DNA of 64,000 nt from Bog-473 sp963737745 (GTDB taxonomy: Bacteria > Actinomycetota > Acidimicrobiia > Acidimicrobiales > RAAP-2). The notes beneath the pieces are model-generated. The model was not told where the DNA came from. It did not search any database and worked only from the letters and a program-made list of their open reading frames with translations. The translations under genes and the position numbers were made by a program. Where the stretch lies: assembly GCA_963737745.1 (NCBI GenBank), contig CAVTTR010000003.1, forward strand, positions 161,812 to 225,811. Direction: 5' to 3'. Numbering within the stretch: the first letter of the stretch is position 1; each line of letters starts with the position of its first letter. Shown here piece after piece: positions 48,398 through 56,146 of the stretch.

Positions 48398-48440
48398 GTG
48401 GAGGTGATGGGATTCGAACCCACGGCCCCTACATGCGAAC
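48398..48440 (-). repeat. Partial tRNA-Ala copy (3' end), candidate att site
   Basis: Bases 48398-48427 are identical to 57512-57541, the last 29 bases of the tRNA-Ala gene (T-arm and 3' acceptor strand) plus one flanking base. Weaker matching (CTACAT then GCGAA, one base missing) continues to 48439, into the anticodon arm, then stops. The D-arm and 5' acceptor strand are absent. Same orientation as the intact tRNA. Confidence 0.8.
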
Positions 48441-48713
48441 TTCGGGTTCTCGGTGATTTTGACCAGGGCCTTTTCCGAGGACCTTCCTGGTTGCAGTACA
48501 GAGATCCACTCAGGCTGCCTCAAGATCCCTCCCCTTCCTTCTCGATGAGGTCACGTAGGGTCACGCCCGAACGGAGCCAGGGCCATGGGACCGATCGGCG
48601 GGCTCTCGTTCTGCACAGCGACTGCGCCCATTCTCGCTTGGCGAGGATCACATGCGCCGGCGAGCGACAGGTTGACGCCTCGAAGTGGGTGACCGAAGCC
48701 AGGAATGGACTCG

Positions 48714-49730
48714 CTACTCCTCAATGAGCGCGTTGACACCTTGGGCAAGCGAAACGTCGGCCCTGAAGCCGAGAAGCTCATGAGCCAGATCCGGCGAAGC
48801 CTGCACGTGGCGCACATCGCCAAGTCGCCATTGGCCCGTGACCACGGGTGGTGGGGTCGATCGCCCCAGCGAATGCCAGAGCTGGTTGGCTAGATCGAGG
48901 ATCGTATGAGGCGTCCCACTGGCCACATTGAAACTGCCCTGAACCGACGTAGGCGCAGTCAGCGCCAGCATGTTGGCTCGAGCAACGTCGCTCACATGCA
49001 CGAAGTCCCGCCGTTGTCCTCCGTCCTCGAAGACGCGGGGAGCATCCCCACTGCGCAATGCACTCAAGAAGATGCTAGCGACACCGGCATATGGGGTGTT
49101 CGCCGGCGAACGAGGGCCATAGACATTGTGATAGCGCAACGCAGTTACCGGGTTACCGCGTTCGCGTCCGAAGGCGAAACAAAGGTGCTCTTGGTGAATC
49201 TTCGTGGCCGCATAGACATTTCGCGGGTCGATCGGGGCGTGTTCTTGGGTGAGAACAGGGTCGAGACCTCGGCCGCAGATGGGACACATCGGGTCAAACC
49301 GACCTTGGGTGAGTTGATCGGAAGTGCGTGGCTCTGGTCGGATGGATCCGCAGGCAGGGCAGTTGTAGGCACCTTCTCCGTAGACAACCATGCTGCTCGC
49401 CAAGACAATGCGACCACCAAAGCCCACTTGGTCCATGGCCAGCAGCATGGCGGCTGTACCCATGTCGTTGTCGGAGACATAGTCGACCACGTCGGAAAAA
49501 CGCACTCCTAGTCCGACGCGCGCCGCCTGGTGGCTCACCGCATCGGCGCCTTCGAGGGCTTGGTGCCACGCCGCCGGGTCTCGCACATCCCCTCGGATGT
49601 AACGGGCGCTGTCGTTTGGGAACGAAGGGGCTTCTCGGTCGAGAACCACCACATCATAAGATGCCGCGACGAGCGCGTCGACAACGTGCGAACCGATGAA
49701 TCCGGAACCGCCGCTGACGACAGCCTTCAC
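48714..49730 (-). CDS. NAD-dependent epimerase/dehydratase with four-cysteine insertion
   Basis: Extended-SDR sugar-nucleotide epimerase. Start GTG 49730 puts the Rossmann motif VVSGGSGFIGSHVVDAL at the N-terminus; a longer ATG reading to 49820 adds an unlikely leader. VLDREAP ends beta-2, SSMVVYGEG carries the catalytic Ser/Thr region and NVYAATKIHQE the YxxxK pair. Between them is an insertion with two Cys pairs (NCPACGSIRPEP and PMCPICGRGL), a zinc-ribbon-like feature absent from ordinary GalE-type enzymes. About 338 residues. Divergent from the glycosyltransferase operon, sharing a 142-bp promoter gap. Likely modifies a sugar used by the neighbouring transferases. Confidence 0.9.
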   Translation of the reverse strand: MKAVVSGGSGFIGSHVVDALVAASYDVVVLDREAPSFPNDSARYIRGDVRDPAAWHQALEGADAVSHQAARVGLGVRFSDVVDYVSDNDMGTAAMLLAMDQVGFGGRIVLASSMVVYGEGAYNCPACGSIRPEPRTSDQLTQGRFDPMCPICGRGLDPVLTQEHAPIDPRNVYAATKIHQEHLCFAFGRERGNPVTALRYHNVYGPRSPANTPYAGVASIFLSALRSGDAPRVFEDGGQRRDFVHVSDVARANMLALTAPTSVQGSFNVASGTPHTILDLANQLWHSLGRSTPPPVVTGQWRLGDVRHVQASPDLAHELLGFRADVSLAQGVNALIEE

Positions 49731-49872
49731 CGATGGGCCGAAGCATGCGTTTGGTACTTCATGCCCTGAGCGTATGCAACCTCGCCGTCGGGGGAAAGGA
49801 CAACGGAGCGCTTTAAGCATTTCGTAATCTGATCCGGTTCCCGAAGGGTCGGTCTATGAGTACGGTCCAAGA

Positions 49873-50514
49873 ATGCCTGTTGTCATCCTTCCGGTCCTCG
49901 ACGAAATCGCGGCGTTGCCGTGGGTCCTGTCCCGGATGCCGGCGAACTACGAGCCGCTTGTCGTTGACAATGGGTCAACCGACGGTTCGGCTGAATGTGC
50001 AGCTCGGCTGGGCGCGCGAGTGATCGTTGAACCGCGGCGAGGATTCGGCGCGGCCTGCTGGGCTGGATTGAATGGCGCACCAGACGGGCTCGTCTGTTTC
50101 ATGGATTGCGATGGGTCGCTTGACCCGCAAGATCTGCCCGCTGTGGCCCGGCCGATAATCGAGGGATCCGCTGATCTGGTACTCGGGGAAAGGGTGGCAG
50201 AGAAGAGGGCGTGGCCCGCGCATGCGCGACTGGCAAATCGAGCACTGTCCTTCGAAGTTCGCCGCCGAACGGGGCTTTCACTACGCGACCTTGGACCGAT
50301 GAGAGCCTCCACCCGGGAGCGTCTAACCGAGCTCAACCTGATGGATCGACGTTCGGGGTGGCCGTTGGAAATGGTGCTCGTGGCCCACAGGGCGGGTCTG
50401 GTCATCGCCGAGGTGCAGACCCCATATCGACCCCGGGTTGGACGATCCAAGGTCACCGGGACCTTCCGCGGCACCGCACGCGCCGTACGTGACATGTCTG
50501 CCCTTTTGCGATGA
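49873..50514 (+). CDS. Family 2 glycosyltransferase-like protein
   Basis: GT-A fold, 213 residues. VVILPVLDEIAALPWVLSRM, LVVDNGSTDGSAE (nucleotide-binding Asp) and CFMDCDGSLDPQDL (DxD-type motif). GLSLRDLGPMRASTRERL and GWPLEMVLVAHRAGLVIAEV match the acceptor side, as in polyprenyl-phosphate-mannosyl-type transferases without membrane helices. The start of a four-gene-like run; it overlaps the next gene by four bases (ATGA). Confidence 0.9.
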   Translation: MPVVILPVLDEIAALPWVLSRMPANYEPLVVDNGSTDGSAECAARLGARVIVEPRRGFGAACWAGLNGAPDGLVCFMDCDGSLDPQDLPAVARPIIEGSADLVLGERVAEKRAWPAHARLANRALSFEVRRRTGLSLRDLGPMRASTRERLTELNLMDRRSGWPLEMVLVAHRAGLVIAEVQTPYRPRVGRSKVTGTFRGTARAVRDMSALLR

Positions 50515-51224
50515 GCCTTCAGACACCTGATGCAGCGAATTCGCCGATTCCCGTGCATGTCATCGTGGTGGCCAAAGCACCCGTGGCCGGCCGGGTCAAG
50601 ACTCGTTTGTGTCCACCATTGACCTTGAATCAGGCAGCGCTCGTCGCCGAGGCAGCCTTGATAGATACATTGGCAACGGTGGGCCACGCGAGGGTGCTCG
50701 AGCGCACCGTTGTGCTCGAGGGCGTGCCGGGCGCATGGTTGCCCTCTCATATTCGAATGATTTCGCAACGCACCGGGTCATTCCCCGAGCGCCTATCCGG
50801 CGCCATCGCAGACTCGTTCGCTGAGGCGGCCCTTCCGATTCTGCTGATCGGCATGGATACGCCACAAGTCCGGGTGAGCCAGCTTGAGAAGGCGGCCGTT
50901 GAGCTGGTGCGGGACGGCACCGATGTGGTGTTGGGTCTGGCCGAAGATGGCGGATTTTGGGTTATCGGTACAAAGCACCCAATCCCAGGAATGTTCGAGA
51001 AAGTTGAAATGAGCACCGACCAAACAGGTCACCAGCAGCGGGCTCGGCTGGAGTCGCTGGGTCTTCGCTGCCAAATGCTGACGGTCCAGCGTGACGTCGA
51101 CACTCTCGCCGACGCCCTTGACGTGGCGCGCCGTGCTCCGAACTCCCACTTTGCCGCTGCGCTCAAGTCATGTGTGCCGCTAACTTTACGCAACGCCACA
51201 CGAGGGGCAGTCGATGGTGGCTAG
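50511..51224 (+). CDS. TIGR04282/DUF2064-type glycosyltransferase-like protein
   Basis: 237 residues. HVIVVAKAPVAGRVKTRLCPPL is the signature of the DUF2064 (TIGR04282) family, a GT-A fold named from arsenosugar-linked clusters. LLIGMDTPQVRVSQLEKAAV and VVLGLAEDGGFWVIGTKHP follow. It overlaps the preceding GT2 gene (4 bp) and the methyltransferase (11 bp), so the three are translationally coupled. It probably transfers or activates a nucleotide sugar for a product made with its neighbours. Confidence 0.9.
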   Translation: MSLQTPDAANSPIPVHVIVVAKAPVAGRVKTRLCPPLTLNQAALVAEAALIDTLATVGHARVLERTVVLEGVPGAWLPSHIRMISQRTGSFPERLSGAIADSFAEAALPILLIGMDTPQVRVSQLEKAAVELVRDGTDVVLGLAEDGGFWVIGTKHPIPGMFEKVEMSTDQTGHQQRARLESLGLRCQMLTVQRDVDTLADALDVARRAPNSHFAAALKSCVPLTLRNATRGAVDGG

Positions 51225-51876
51225 TCCGCTGGTGGCCGTCCGAGCCCAGTTGCGATCTGGCGACGGTCGACTCGACCTCATTGACGTCGAGAAGTGGTTA
51301 GCCGAGGCCGATGAGGTGGACCTTCGGGTGATCAGTCGTGCCACCGGACCAGTACTGGACATCGGGTGTGGCCCTGGTCGTCACGTCGAGGCTCTGAGTC
51401 GACGTAGTACCGAGGTAGTCGGGATCGACCTCTCTCCTGAGTTTGTTGCGTTGGCTCGGGCCTATGGGCGGCCCGTCCATCTCCAATCTGTTTTCGATCC
51501 CCTTCCTGGCGGAGCCAAGTGGGGGTCTGTTCTCCTCTTCGATGGCAGCGTCGGAATCGGTGGTTGTCCCGACACCCTGCTGCGGCGAGTGGGCGAACTT
51601 CTCGCTCCGGGCGGGTCGGCGTTGGTAGAAACCGGTGCGCCGGGCGATCCTTCAGAACCGCTCGACCTGTACATTGAGTCGGGTCACAGTGGAGGATCGT
51701 GGTTTTCGTGGGCGTCTTTGAGTGCAGCTGACGCCAAATCCGCAGCCAATCGCGCCGGTTTGTCACTGGCCGACCTCTGGGAGGATTCAGGCCGTTGGTT
51801 TGTGCAGCTCGACAAGCGGTTCATAACGCCTTCGGCACTCATCTGCGAACGAAGCGGTAAGCCGGACGTCGCTTGA
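51214..51876 (+). CDS. Class I SAM-dependent methyltransferase
   Basis: 220 residues. VLDIGCGPGRHVEALSRRST is motif I, EVVGIDLSPEFVALARAYGR motif post-I, and LLFDGSVGIGGCPDTLLRRVGELLAPGGSALVETG motifs II-III. Overlaps the DUF2064 gene start-to-stop by 11 bases. It converges with the membrane protein gene, 38 bases of overlap at the 3' ends. The methyl acceptor is probably the glycosylated product of the cluster, by context. Confidence 0.9.
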   Translation: MVASPLVAVRAQLRSGDGRLDLIDVEKWLAEADEVDLRVISRATGPVLDIGCGPGRHVEALSRRSTEVVGIDLSPEFVALARAYGRPVHLQSVFDPLPGGAKWGSVLLFDGSVGIGGCPDTLLRRVGELLAPGGSALVETGAPGDPSEPLDLYIESGHSGGSWFSWASLSAADAKSAANRAGLSLADLWEDSGRWFVQLDKRFITPSALICERSGKPDVA

Positions 51877-53374
51877 TGTCGGTGACCGGAAAGAAGCACC
51901 TTGCGCAGGCAAACGCGCCAGTTGAGGTCAGACGAAAGTATTTGTCGGAATACGAGCCCAGGGCGTAGTGCGGGTCGTCGCTAAAGATGGTGGCGGATGT
52001 CTTCTCTTTGAGAAATGCTTTGATGCTTGCTGTCAGGTCGCTGCGAGCCGCACTGGGGCCGGCCCGCAGTACATCGTGCACCGCCTCACCTTGGGCCCAA
52101 GCGGTCTTAGCGGCCAGCGTGTCGTAGTACGGGTGGTTGGAGACGATGACGGGGCCGCTCGTCGATCGCACCAGTGTGATGAAGCTGCGACCAGCGGCTT
52201 CATCGGCGGCTGTGGGCACGTATTTCGCTGGGCTGTAATGGAGGGCGACGATTTGGGCTCCCACGATCACGGCCAGGCCAGCCGCCAGAGCCGCCGGTTT
52301 CCAAGAGTTGTACGTTCTGTGGCCTGGCGCAAGCTTCACGAGTCCTCGGCTGAGCAGGTTGGCGTACCCCATCGAACCGACGATGGCCAGCCCGGCGTAC
52401 GCCGGGATAAGAACGTCCTCCCCGCCGCCCGAATGGAGTCGGGATACAAAGGCCGAAAGAATGAGCCCGAGGGTGGCAACCGGCCAATACAGTGACGGCT
52501 GCGGCCACGAACGGTCGGAATGGCGCAGGTTGACCGCTATCCCGACGATGGCCAATCCAATGACCCAGGGAACATGCCAAAGATCTTCGGTGAAGAACGT
52601 CCGCCAGACGGACGACACCACTCCTTGGTGCGTGAGTTCGCTGAAGACGTAGTAGCCGTACCATCCGTGGGTTGATGCGTCGAGCGCCCAGGTGGAGCCA
52701 ACGAGGAGAGCGGAGACCGTCATGAGCGCAGCTATCCCTGTCCGACGTCGAACCAGCAGGAGAAAGACAAGCACGACGGAACCAGCCACCAGATCGCTCT
52801 GTTTGGCCATAAAGCCCAAGAAGAGAAGGGCGCCGAAAAGAACTCCTCCCCAAGCGCCCTCCACCCACCGTGCAACGTAGAGCGATATCAAGAGCAAGAA
52901 AAGCGCGAAGGAGTCCACTCGACCAATATCGAGCCAGGCTCCGCTCACGGCAAACGTCACCATGAACAAACCGCTGGCCACAAGGCCGGCCACAACATCG
53001 CCCGTTTCGCGGCGGACAATGACAACCAGCAGGACGCAACATCCAAGAGCGGAAAGCATGGAGACGAGGCGAAGCGGTAGGAATCCAACGCCGGTCACAT
53101 GAGACAGAATGCCGCACACCCAAAAGTACAAAGGCGTATACGGATAGGGCACGTAGTGAAGGGACGGCTGTACATAAATCGGGTGTCCACTGGCCACTCG
53201 TCGCACAATTTCAACGGCTCCGCCCTCTAGCCATTCCAGCTCGTAGGGGTACGCGATCCGCCGCACAGCAACGAAGAGGAAGGCCACGATTGGCGCCAAA
53301 GCCACGACCGCGGTAACCACGCGACTCAAAACGAAGGCCCGTTTGGGGAGATTCGTATGTTCCTCCGGGTTCAC
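51839..53374 (-). CDS. Polytopic membrane protein, glycosyltransferase-39/87-like (GT-C)
   Basis: 511 residues, about ten membrane helices. VVTAVVALAPIVAFLFVAVR, an extracellular loop with ELEWLEGGAVEIVRRVASG and the Tyr-rich HYVPYPYTPLYFWVCGI, which resembles the lumenal acidic/aromatic loop of GT-C lipid-linked sugar transferases. Further helices: LGCCVLLVVIVRRETGDVVAG, SLYVARWVEGAWGGVLFGAL, GSVVLVFLLLVRRRTG and VIGLAIVGIAVNLR. The C-terminal soluble part (AADEAAGRSFITLVRSTSGP...HYALGSYSDKYFRL) is typical of such proteins. A membrane sugar transferase is inferred. Confidence 0.75.
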   Translation of the reverse strand: MNPEEHTNLPKRAFVLSRVVTAVVALAPIVAFLFVAVRRIAYPYELEWLEGGAVEIVRRVASGHPIYVQPSLHYVPYPYTPLYFWVCGILSHVTGVGFLPLRLVSMLSALGCCVLLVVIVRRETGDVVAGLVASGLFMVTFAVSGAWLDIGRVDSFALFLLLISLYVARWVEGAWGGVLFGALLFLGFMAKQSDLVAGSVVLVFLLLVRRRTGIAALMTVSALLVGSTWALDASTHGWYGYYVFSELTHQGVVSSVWRTFFTEDLWHVPWVIGLAIVGIAVNLRHSDRSWPQPSLYWPVATLGLILSAFVSRLHSGGGEDVLIPAYAGLAIVGSMGYANLLSRGLVKLAPGHRTYNSWKPAALAAGLAVIVGAQIVALHYSPAKYVPTAADEAAGRSFITLVRSTSGPVIVSNHPYYDTLAAKTAWAQGEAVHDVLRAGPSAARSDLTASIKAFLKEKTSATIFSDDPHYALGSYSDKYFRLTSTGAFACARCFFPVTDIKRRPAYRFVRR

Positions 53375-53892
53375 GCTGAAGTTCTGCGCTGGTGTCGCCA
53401 GGAGCGAACGGCCAGCCCGGCGCAGAACACAGTGAGGCAGCCCAAAACGATCAACAAGTTGTGCGCATAGTTGAATGGGAGCTCGCTGGGTTGCGAAGGC
53501 TTCCGGCCGAAGTCACCAACGAGTGGATAGGCATACAGCGAAACGACGCCGGCAATGATGAGCCAGACCTGCGCTGGCACCAAGAGCCAGCGAGGGGCCC
53601 ACCGGCGCAAAACGAAAGCCAACCCGAGTACCAGCGGGACCACGACGGCGTCGTTGAAGATATTCAGTCCCACCAAAAGGCGAAAGACTTTGAAGGGGTT
53701 GGCCTGCGCTCCATGGTCGAAAATTCCGAACACCCCTATGATGATGGCGACCCATCCGAGGGCGAGTCCGATCCAAAAGACAACGCCGTGGTCTTCGTCC
53801 CCTCCGTCACGCGTTGTCTCTTCATCGGCCTCTGAGGCCGGGTTCGGGGAATTCGTAGGAGTCTCGTCAGGGTCGATCTGGCTTCTCTTCAC
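53371..53892 (-). CDS. Membrane protein, four helices, unknown function
   Basis: About 173 residues. The start is probably GTG 53892 (VKRSQIDPDETP), overlapping the molybdoenzyme stop as GTGA; the longer ATG 53916 reading overlaps by 28 bases. An acidic N-terminal tail (EADEETTRDGGDEDHG) precedes helices VVFWIGLALGWVAIIIGVFG, NDAVVVPLVLGLAFVLRRWA, WLLVPAQVWLIIAGVVSLYA and AHNLLIVLGCLTVFCAGLAV. No family recognised. It lies between the molybdoenzyme and the GT-C-like gene, all overlapping by a few bases, so it belongs to the same operon. Confidence 0.75.
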   Translation of the reverse strand: MKRSQIDPDETPTNSPNPASEADEETTRDGGDEDHGVVFWIGLALGWVAIIIGVFGIFDHGAQANPFKVFRLLVGLNIFNDAVVVPLVLGLAFVLRRWAPRWLLVPAQVWLIIAGVVSLYAYPLVGDFGRKPSQPSELPFNYAHNLLIVLGCLTVFCAGLAVRSWRHQRRTSA

Positions 53893-55268
53893 AAGACGAC
53901 CACCCGGCGGATCCATTTTGTCTGAAGGACTCCGGGCCGGTCCGGTGCGATGAGTCGCACGGGGTAGCCGTGGTCGAGGTCGAGTTCGGACCCATTGAGT
54001 TCGAGGGCCAACAATGTGTCGGGGTCAGCTGCGTGCTGAGGGTCGATGATGGAGTTCGAATACGGTCGCTCCTGGTCTTCGATGGATTCGACCTTGATCT
54101 GGGACGACCGCTTGGCTCCGACGAGTTTCAAAAGTGTGGGAAGTGAGACCCCCTTCCATTCGGCCGCAGCGCTCCACCCTTCGACGCATGAGATTGGCAA
54201 GCCAGCTTCGCGCTGGGGAAGGGCTCGAAGCTCGTCGAGCGTGAACGTCCGAGGTCGCTTGCACCGTCCGTCGACAATCAGGCGGTACTGGGTGCTCGTG
54301 GCCTGGGCGATCACATTGGCTCCCGAGGCGGTCCGATTGACGGGAAGAAACTGCGGCCCGATGACCGGGTTACGGGGCGCCAGAAGGGCCAGTTTGCGAA
54401 GGGGAGCAATTGTCTCTCCGGCCACCGTGACGAAGAGCGCGGCAGCACCTCCGGCGACGGCACCGACAAAGCCCCGTCGGGTAAGGCCATTTTCGGACCC
54501 ACGGCCCGTTTGAGAATCAGTCAGCGCTTCGGTGCTCTGGCGGGTGCTTTCGACTACAAGTGCCGCGGAGTCGGCGTGTCGTTCCGAGATCACCTGGCGG
54601 GTCAGGGTGATTTTGGCGCCGAGGTGGACAATGAGGCCACCCATCGTGATCCAGGCCACGTAGAAGTGCGCAGTGGTGAAGTCGAAGGGCATGGGGCTGT
54701 ACCAATAGGCAATATTGGCGACTCCGGTCGCCAACTCGAAGAGTGCCCCTCCAACAAGCGGAACAAGGCTCAGGCGCTCCAAGGCGTGCGCAATGTTCCT
54801 CACCGGCGGGTAGGTGAAGAAGTTCGGGTAAACGACCCACAACTTGGCCAACAGCAGTGGGATCGACATGATCCCGGTCAAGACGTGCACTCCTTCGCTA
54901 ACTCGAAAGAGGTTTACAGGGCGCACTGGGAGGTGAAACCACGACGGGGGATGTTGGGCCAGGTAGTCAATCAAACCGGTTACAAAACAAACGGTGAAGC
55001 TGACTCCGAGCCCGATTCCCATGACAGCGGCCAGCCACTCGCTGTGGAGTGGGCTATGGAAACGCTGCCTGATGCGGCTCACCTCGGCTCCTGCTCGGGC
55101 CGACGACACCGCCGCGAGTTGGCGGCCACGGCTTTCGAAGCGTGCCCGGATGCCCCGCCCACGCTCGACTGCCGGCGTCGCCGACTCCAGGTTGCGGAGA
55201 GTGAACGGTGGGGTGGCTGGGGACGATTCGGGGGCCGTATTTGGTTCGGGATCGGCCCGTTCGTCCAT
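53889..55268 (-). CDS. Cytochrome-b-fused sulfite-oxidase-type molybdoenzyme
   Basis: 459 residues in two parts. Residues about 79-218 form four membrane helices (WLAAVMGIGLGVSFTVCFVT; VHVLTGIMSIPLLLAKLWVV; LSLVPLVGGALFELATGVAN; AHFYVAWITMGGLIVHLGAK) with His suited to heme b. Then an internal twin-arginine motif (LTRRGFVGA, Arg264-265) heads another helix. From about 325 a sulfite-oxidase/YedY-type molybdopterin domain follows, with ligand Cys361 in ISCVEGW and EWKGVSLPTLLKLVG. It lacks the C-terminal dimerisation domain of true sulfite oxidases. Probably a periplasmic reductase drawing electrons through its own heme domain. Confidence 0.9.
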   Translation of the reverse strand: MDERADPEPNTAPESSPATPPFTLRNLESATPAVERGRGIRARFESRGRQLAAVSSARAGAEVSRIRQRFHSPLHSEWLAAVMGIGLGVSFTVCFVTGLIDYLAQHPPSWFHLPVRPVNLFRVSEGVHVLTGIMSIPLLLAKLWVVYPNFFTYPPVRNIAHALERLSLVPLVGGALFELATGVANIAYWYSPMPFDFTTAHFYVAWITMGGLIVHLGAKITLTRQVISERHADSAALVVESTRQSTEALTDSQTGRGSENGLTRRGFVGAVAGGAAALFVTVAGETIAPLRKLALLAPRNPVIGPQFLPVNRTASGANVIAQATSTQYRLIVDGRCKRPRTFTLDELRALPQREAGLPISCVEGWSAAAEWKGVSLPTLLKLVGAKRSSQIKVESIEDQERPYSNSIIDPQHAADPDTLLALELNGSELDLDHGYPVRLIAPDRPGVLQTKWIRRVVVL

Positions 55269-55313
55269 GCGACGACCGTACCCCCGAAGAGATGGACATT
55301 GGCTGGTGAGATC

Positions 55314-55358
55314 CTTACAAAAGGTGAAATTCTAAAAGGGCTGTCACCAACTTGTAAG
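55314..55358. promoter_or_regulatory. Imperfect palindrome in the divergent molybdoenzyme / two-component promoter gap
   Basis: CTTACAAAAGGTGA (55314-55327) and TCACCAACTTGTAAG (55344-55358) are inverted copies with one small gap and two mismatches, separated by 16 A/T-rich bases. It lies between the divergent starts at 55268 and 55400. A binding site for the adjacent OmpR-type regulator, or another dimer, is a reasonable guess. Confidence 0.45.
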
Positions 55359-55399
55359 AACTGCCGCGAAAAGTGAGGGCACCACGTTCTCTAGGCTGC

Positions 55400-56146
55400 A
55401 TGCTGATGGCTACCTTGTCCGCAGACGAGAGACTGAAACCTTCACCCGGCGATCAGGTTCAGTCGACCATTCTCGTCTGCGACGACGAGGACGTAATCCG
55501 CGACGTTGTCGTTCGCTATCTCGAGCATGAAGGGATGCGGACGCTTCAGGCGACTGACGGAGAAGTCGCGAAGCAAATACTCCAGGACGACCCACCAGAT
55601 TTGGTGATTCTGGACGTGATGATGCCTAAGGTCAACGGGCTGGACCTATGCGAGTGGATACGGTCAAAGAGTGACGTTCCGGTCATCTTGCTGACCGCTC
55701 GGGGCGAGGAATCCGACCGTATCACTGGCCTGGAATTGGGCGCAGACGACTACGTTGTCAAGCCGTTTTCACCGCGTGAGCTAGTCGTGAGGGTGAAAGC
55801 GATCCTGCGTCGGACGGGTTCCAGGCAGCAAAGGCCGCCGGTGGTGCTCGAGATGGCCGGATTGGTCATTGACGGACGTTCACGTCAGGTCCACCGCCAG
55901 GGGATCGAAATTAGCGTGACCGCCACTGAGTTCGACCTCTTGTTCTGTTTGGCCAGTCATGCACACACAGCGTTCTCCCGTGAGCAACTTCTGGCACAAG
56001 TGTGGGGTTATCAAGCCGCTCTTGACGCAGGCACAAGCACGGTGACCGTTCACATCCGGCGCCTTCGAGAAAAGATCGAAGAAGACGCGTCGCGACCCGA
56101 AATAATTGTCACGGTTTGGGGCGTGGGTTACAGGTTTGAAGCATGA
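55400..56146 (+). CDS. OmpR-family response regulator
   Basis: 248 residues. Receiver domain: ILVCDDEDVIRD (acid pair), LVILDVMMPKVNG (phospho-Asp72), VILLTARGEESDRI (Thr) and DDYVVKPFSPREL (Lys). DNA-binding winged helix: GLVIDGRSRQVHRQGIEISV, TATEFDLLFCLASHAHTAFS, REQLLAQVWGYQ and VTVHIRRLREKIE. Start at ATG 55400; ATG 55406 is also possible. Overlaps the kinase start by four bases (ATGA). Divergent from the molybdoenzyme operon, which it may control. Confidence 0.95.
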   Translation: MLMATLSADERLKPSPGDQVQSTILVCDDEDVIRDVVVRYLEHEGMRTLQATDGEVAKQILQDDPPDLVILDVMMPKVNGLDLCEWIRSKSDVPVILLTARGEESDRITGLELGADDYVVKPFSPRELVVRVKAILRRTGSRQQRPPVVLEMAGLVIDGRSRQVHRQGIEISVTATEFDLLFCLASHAHTAFSREQLLAQVWGYQAALDAGTSTVTVHIRRLREKIEEDASRPEIIVTVWGVGYRFEA

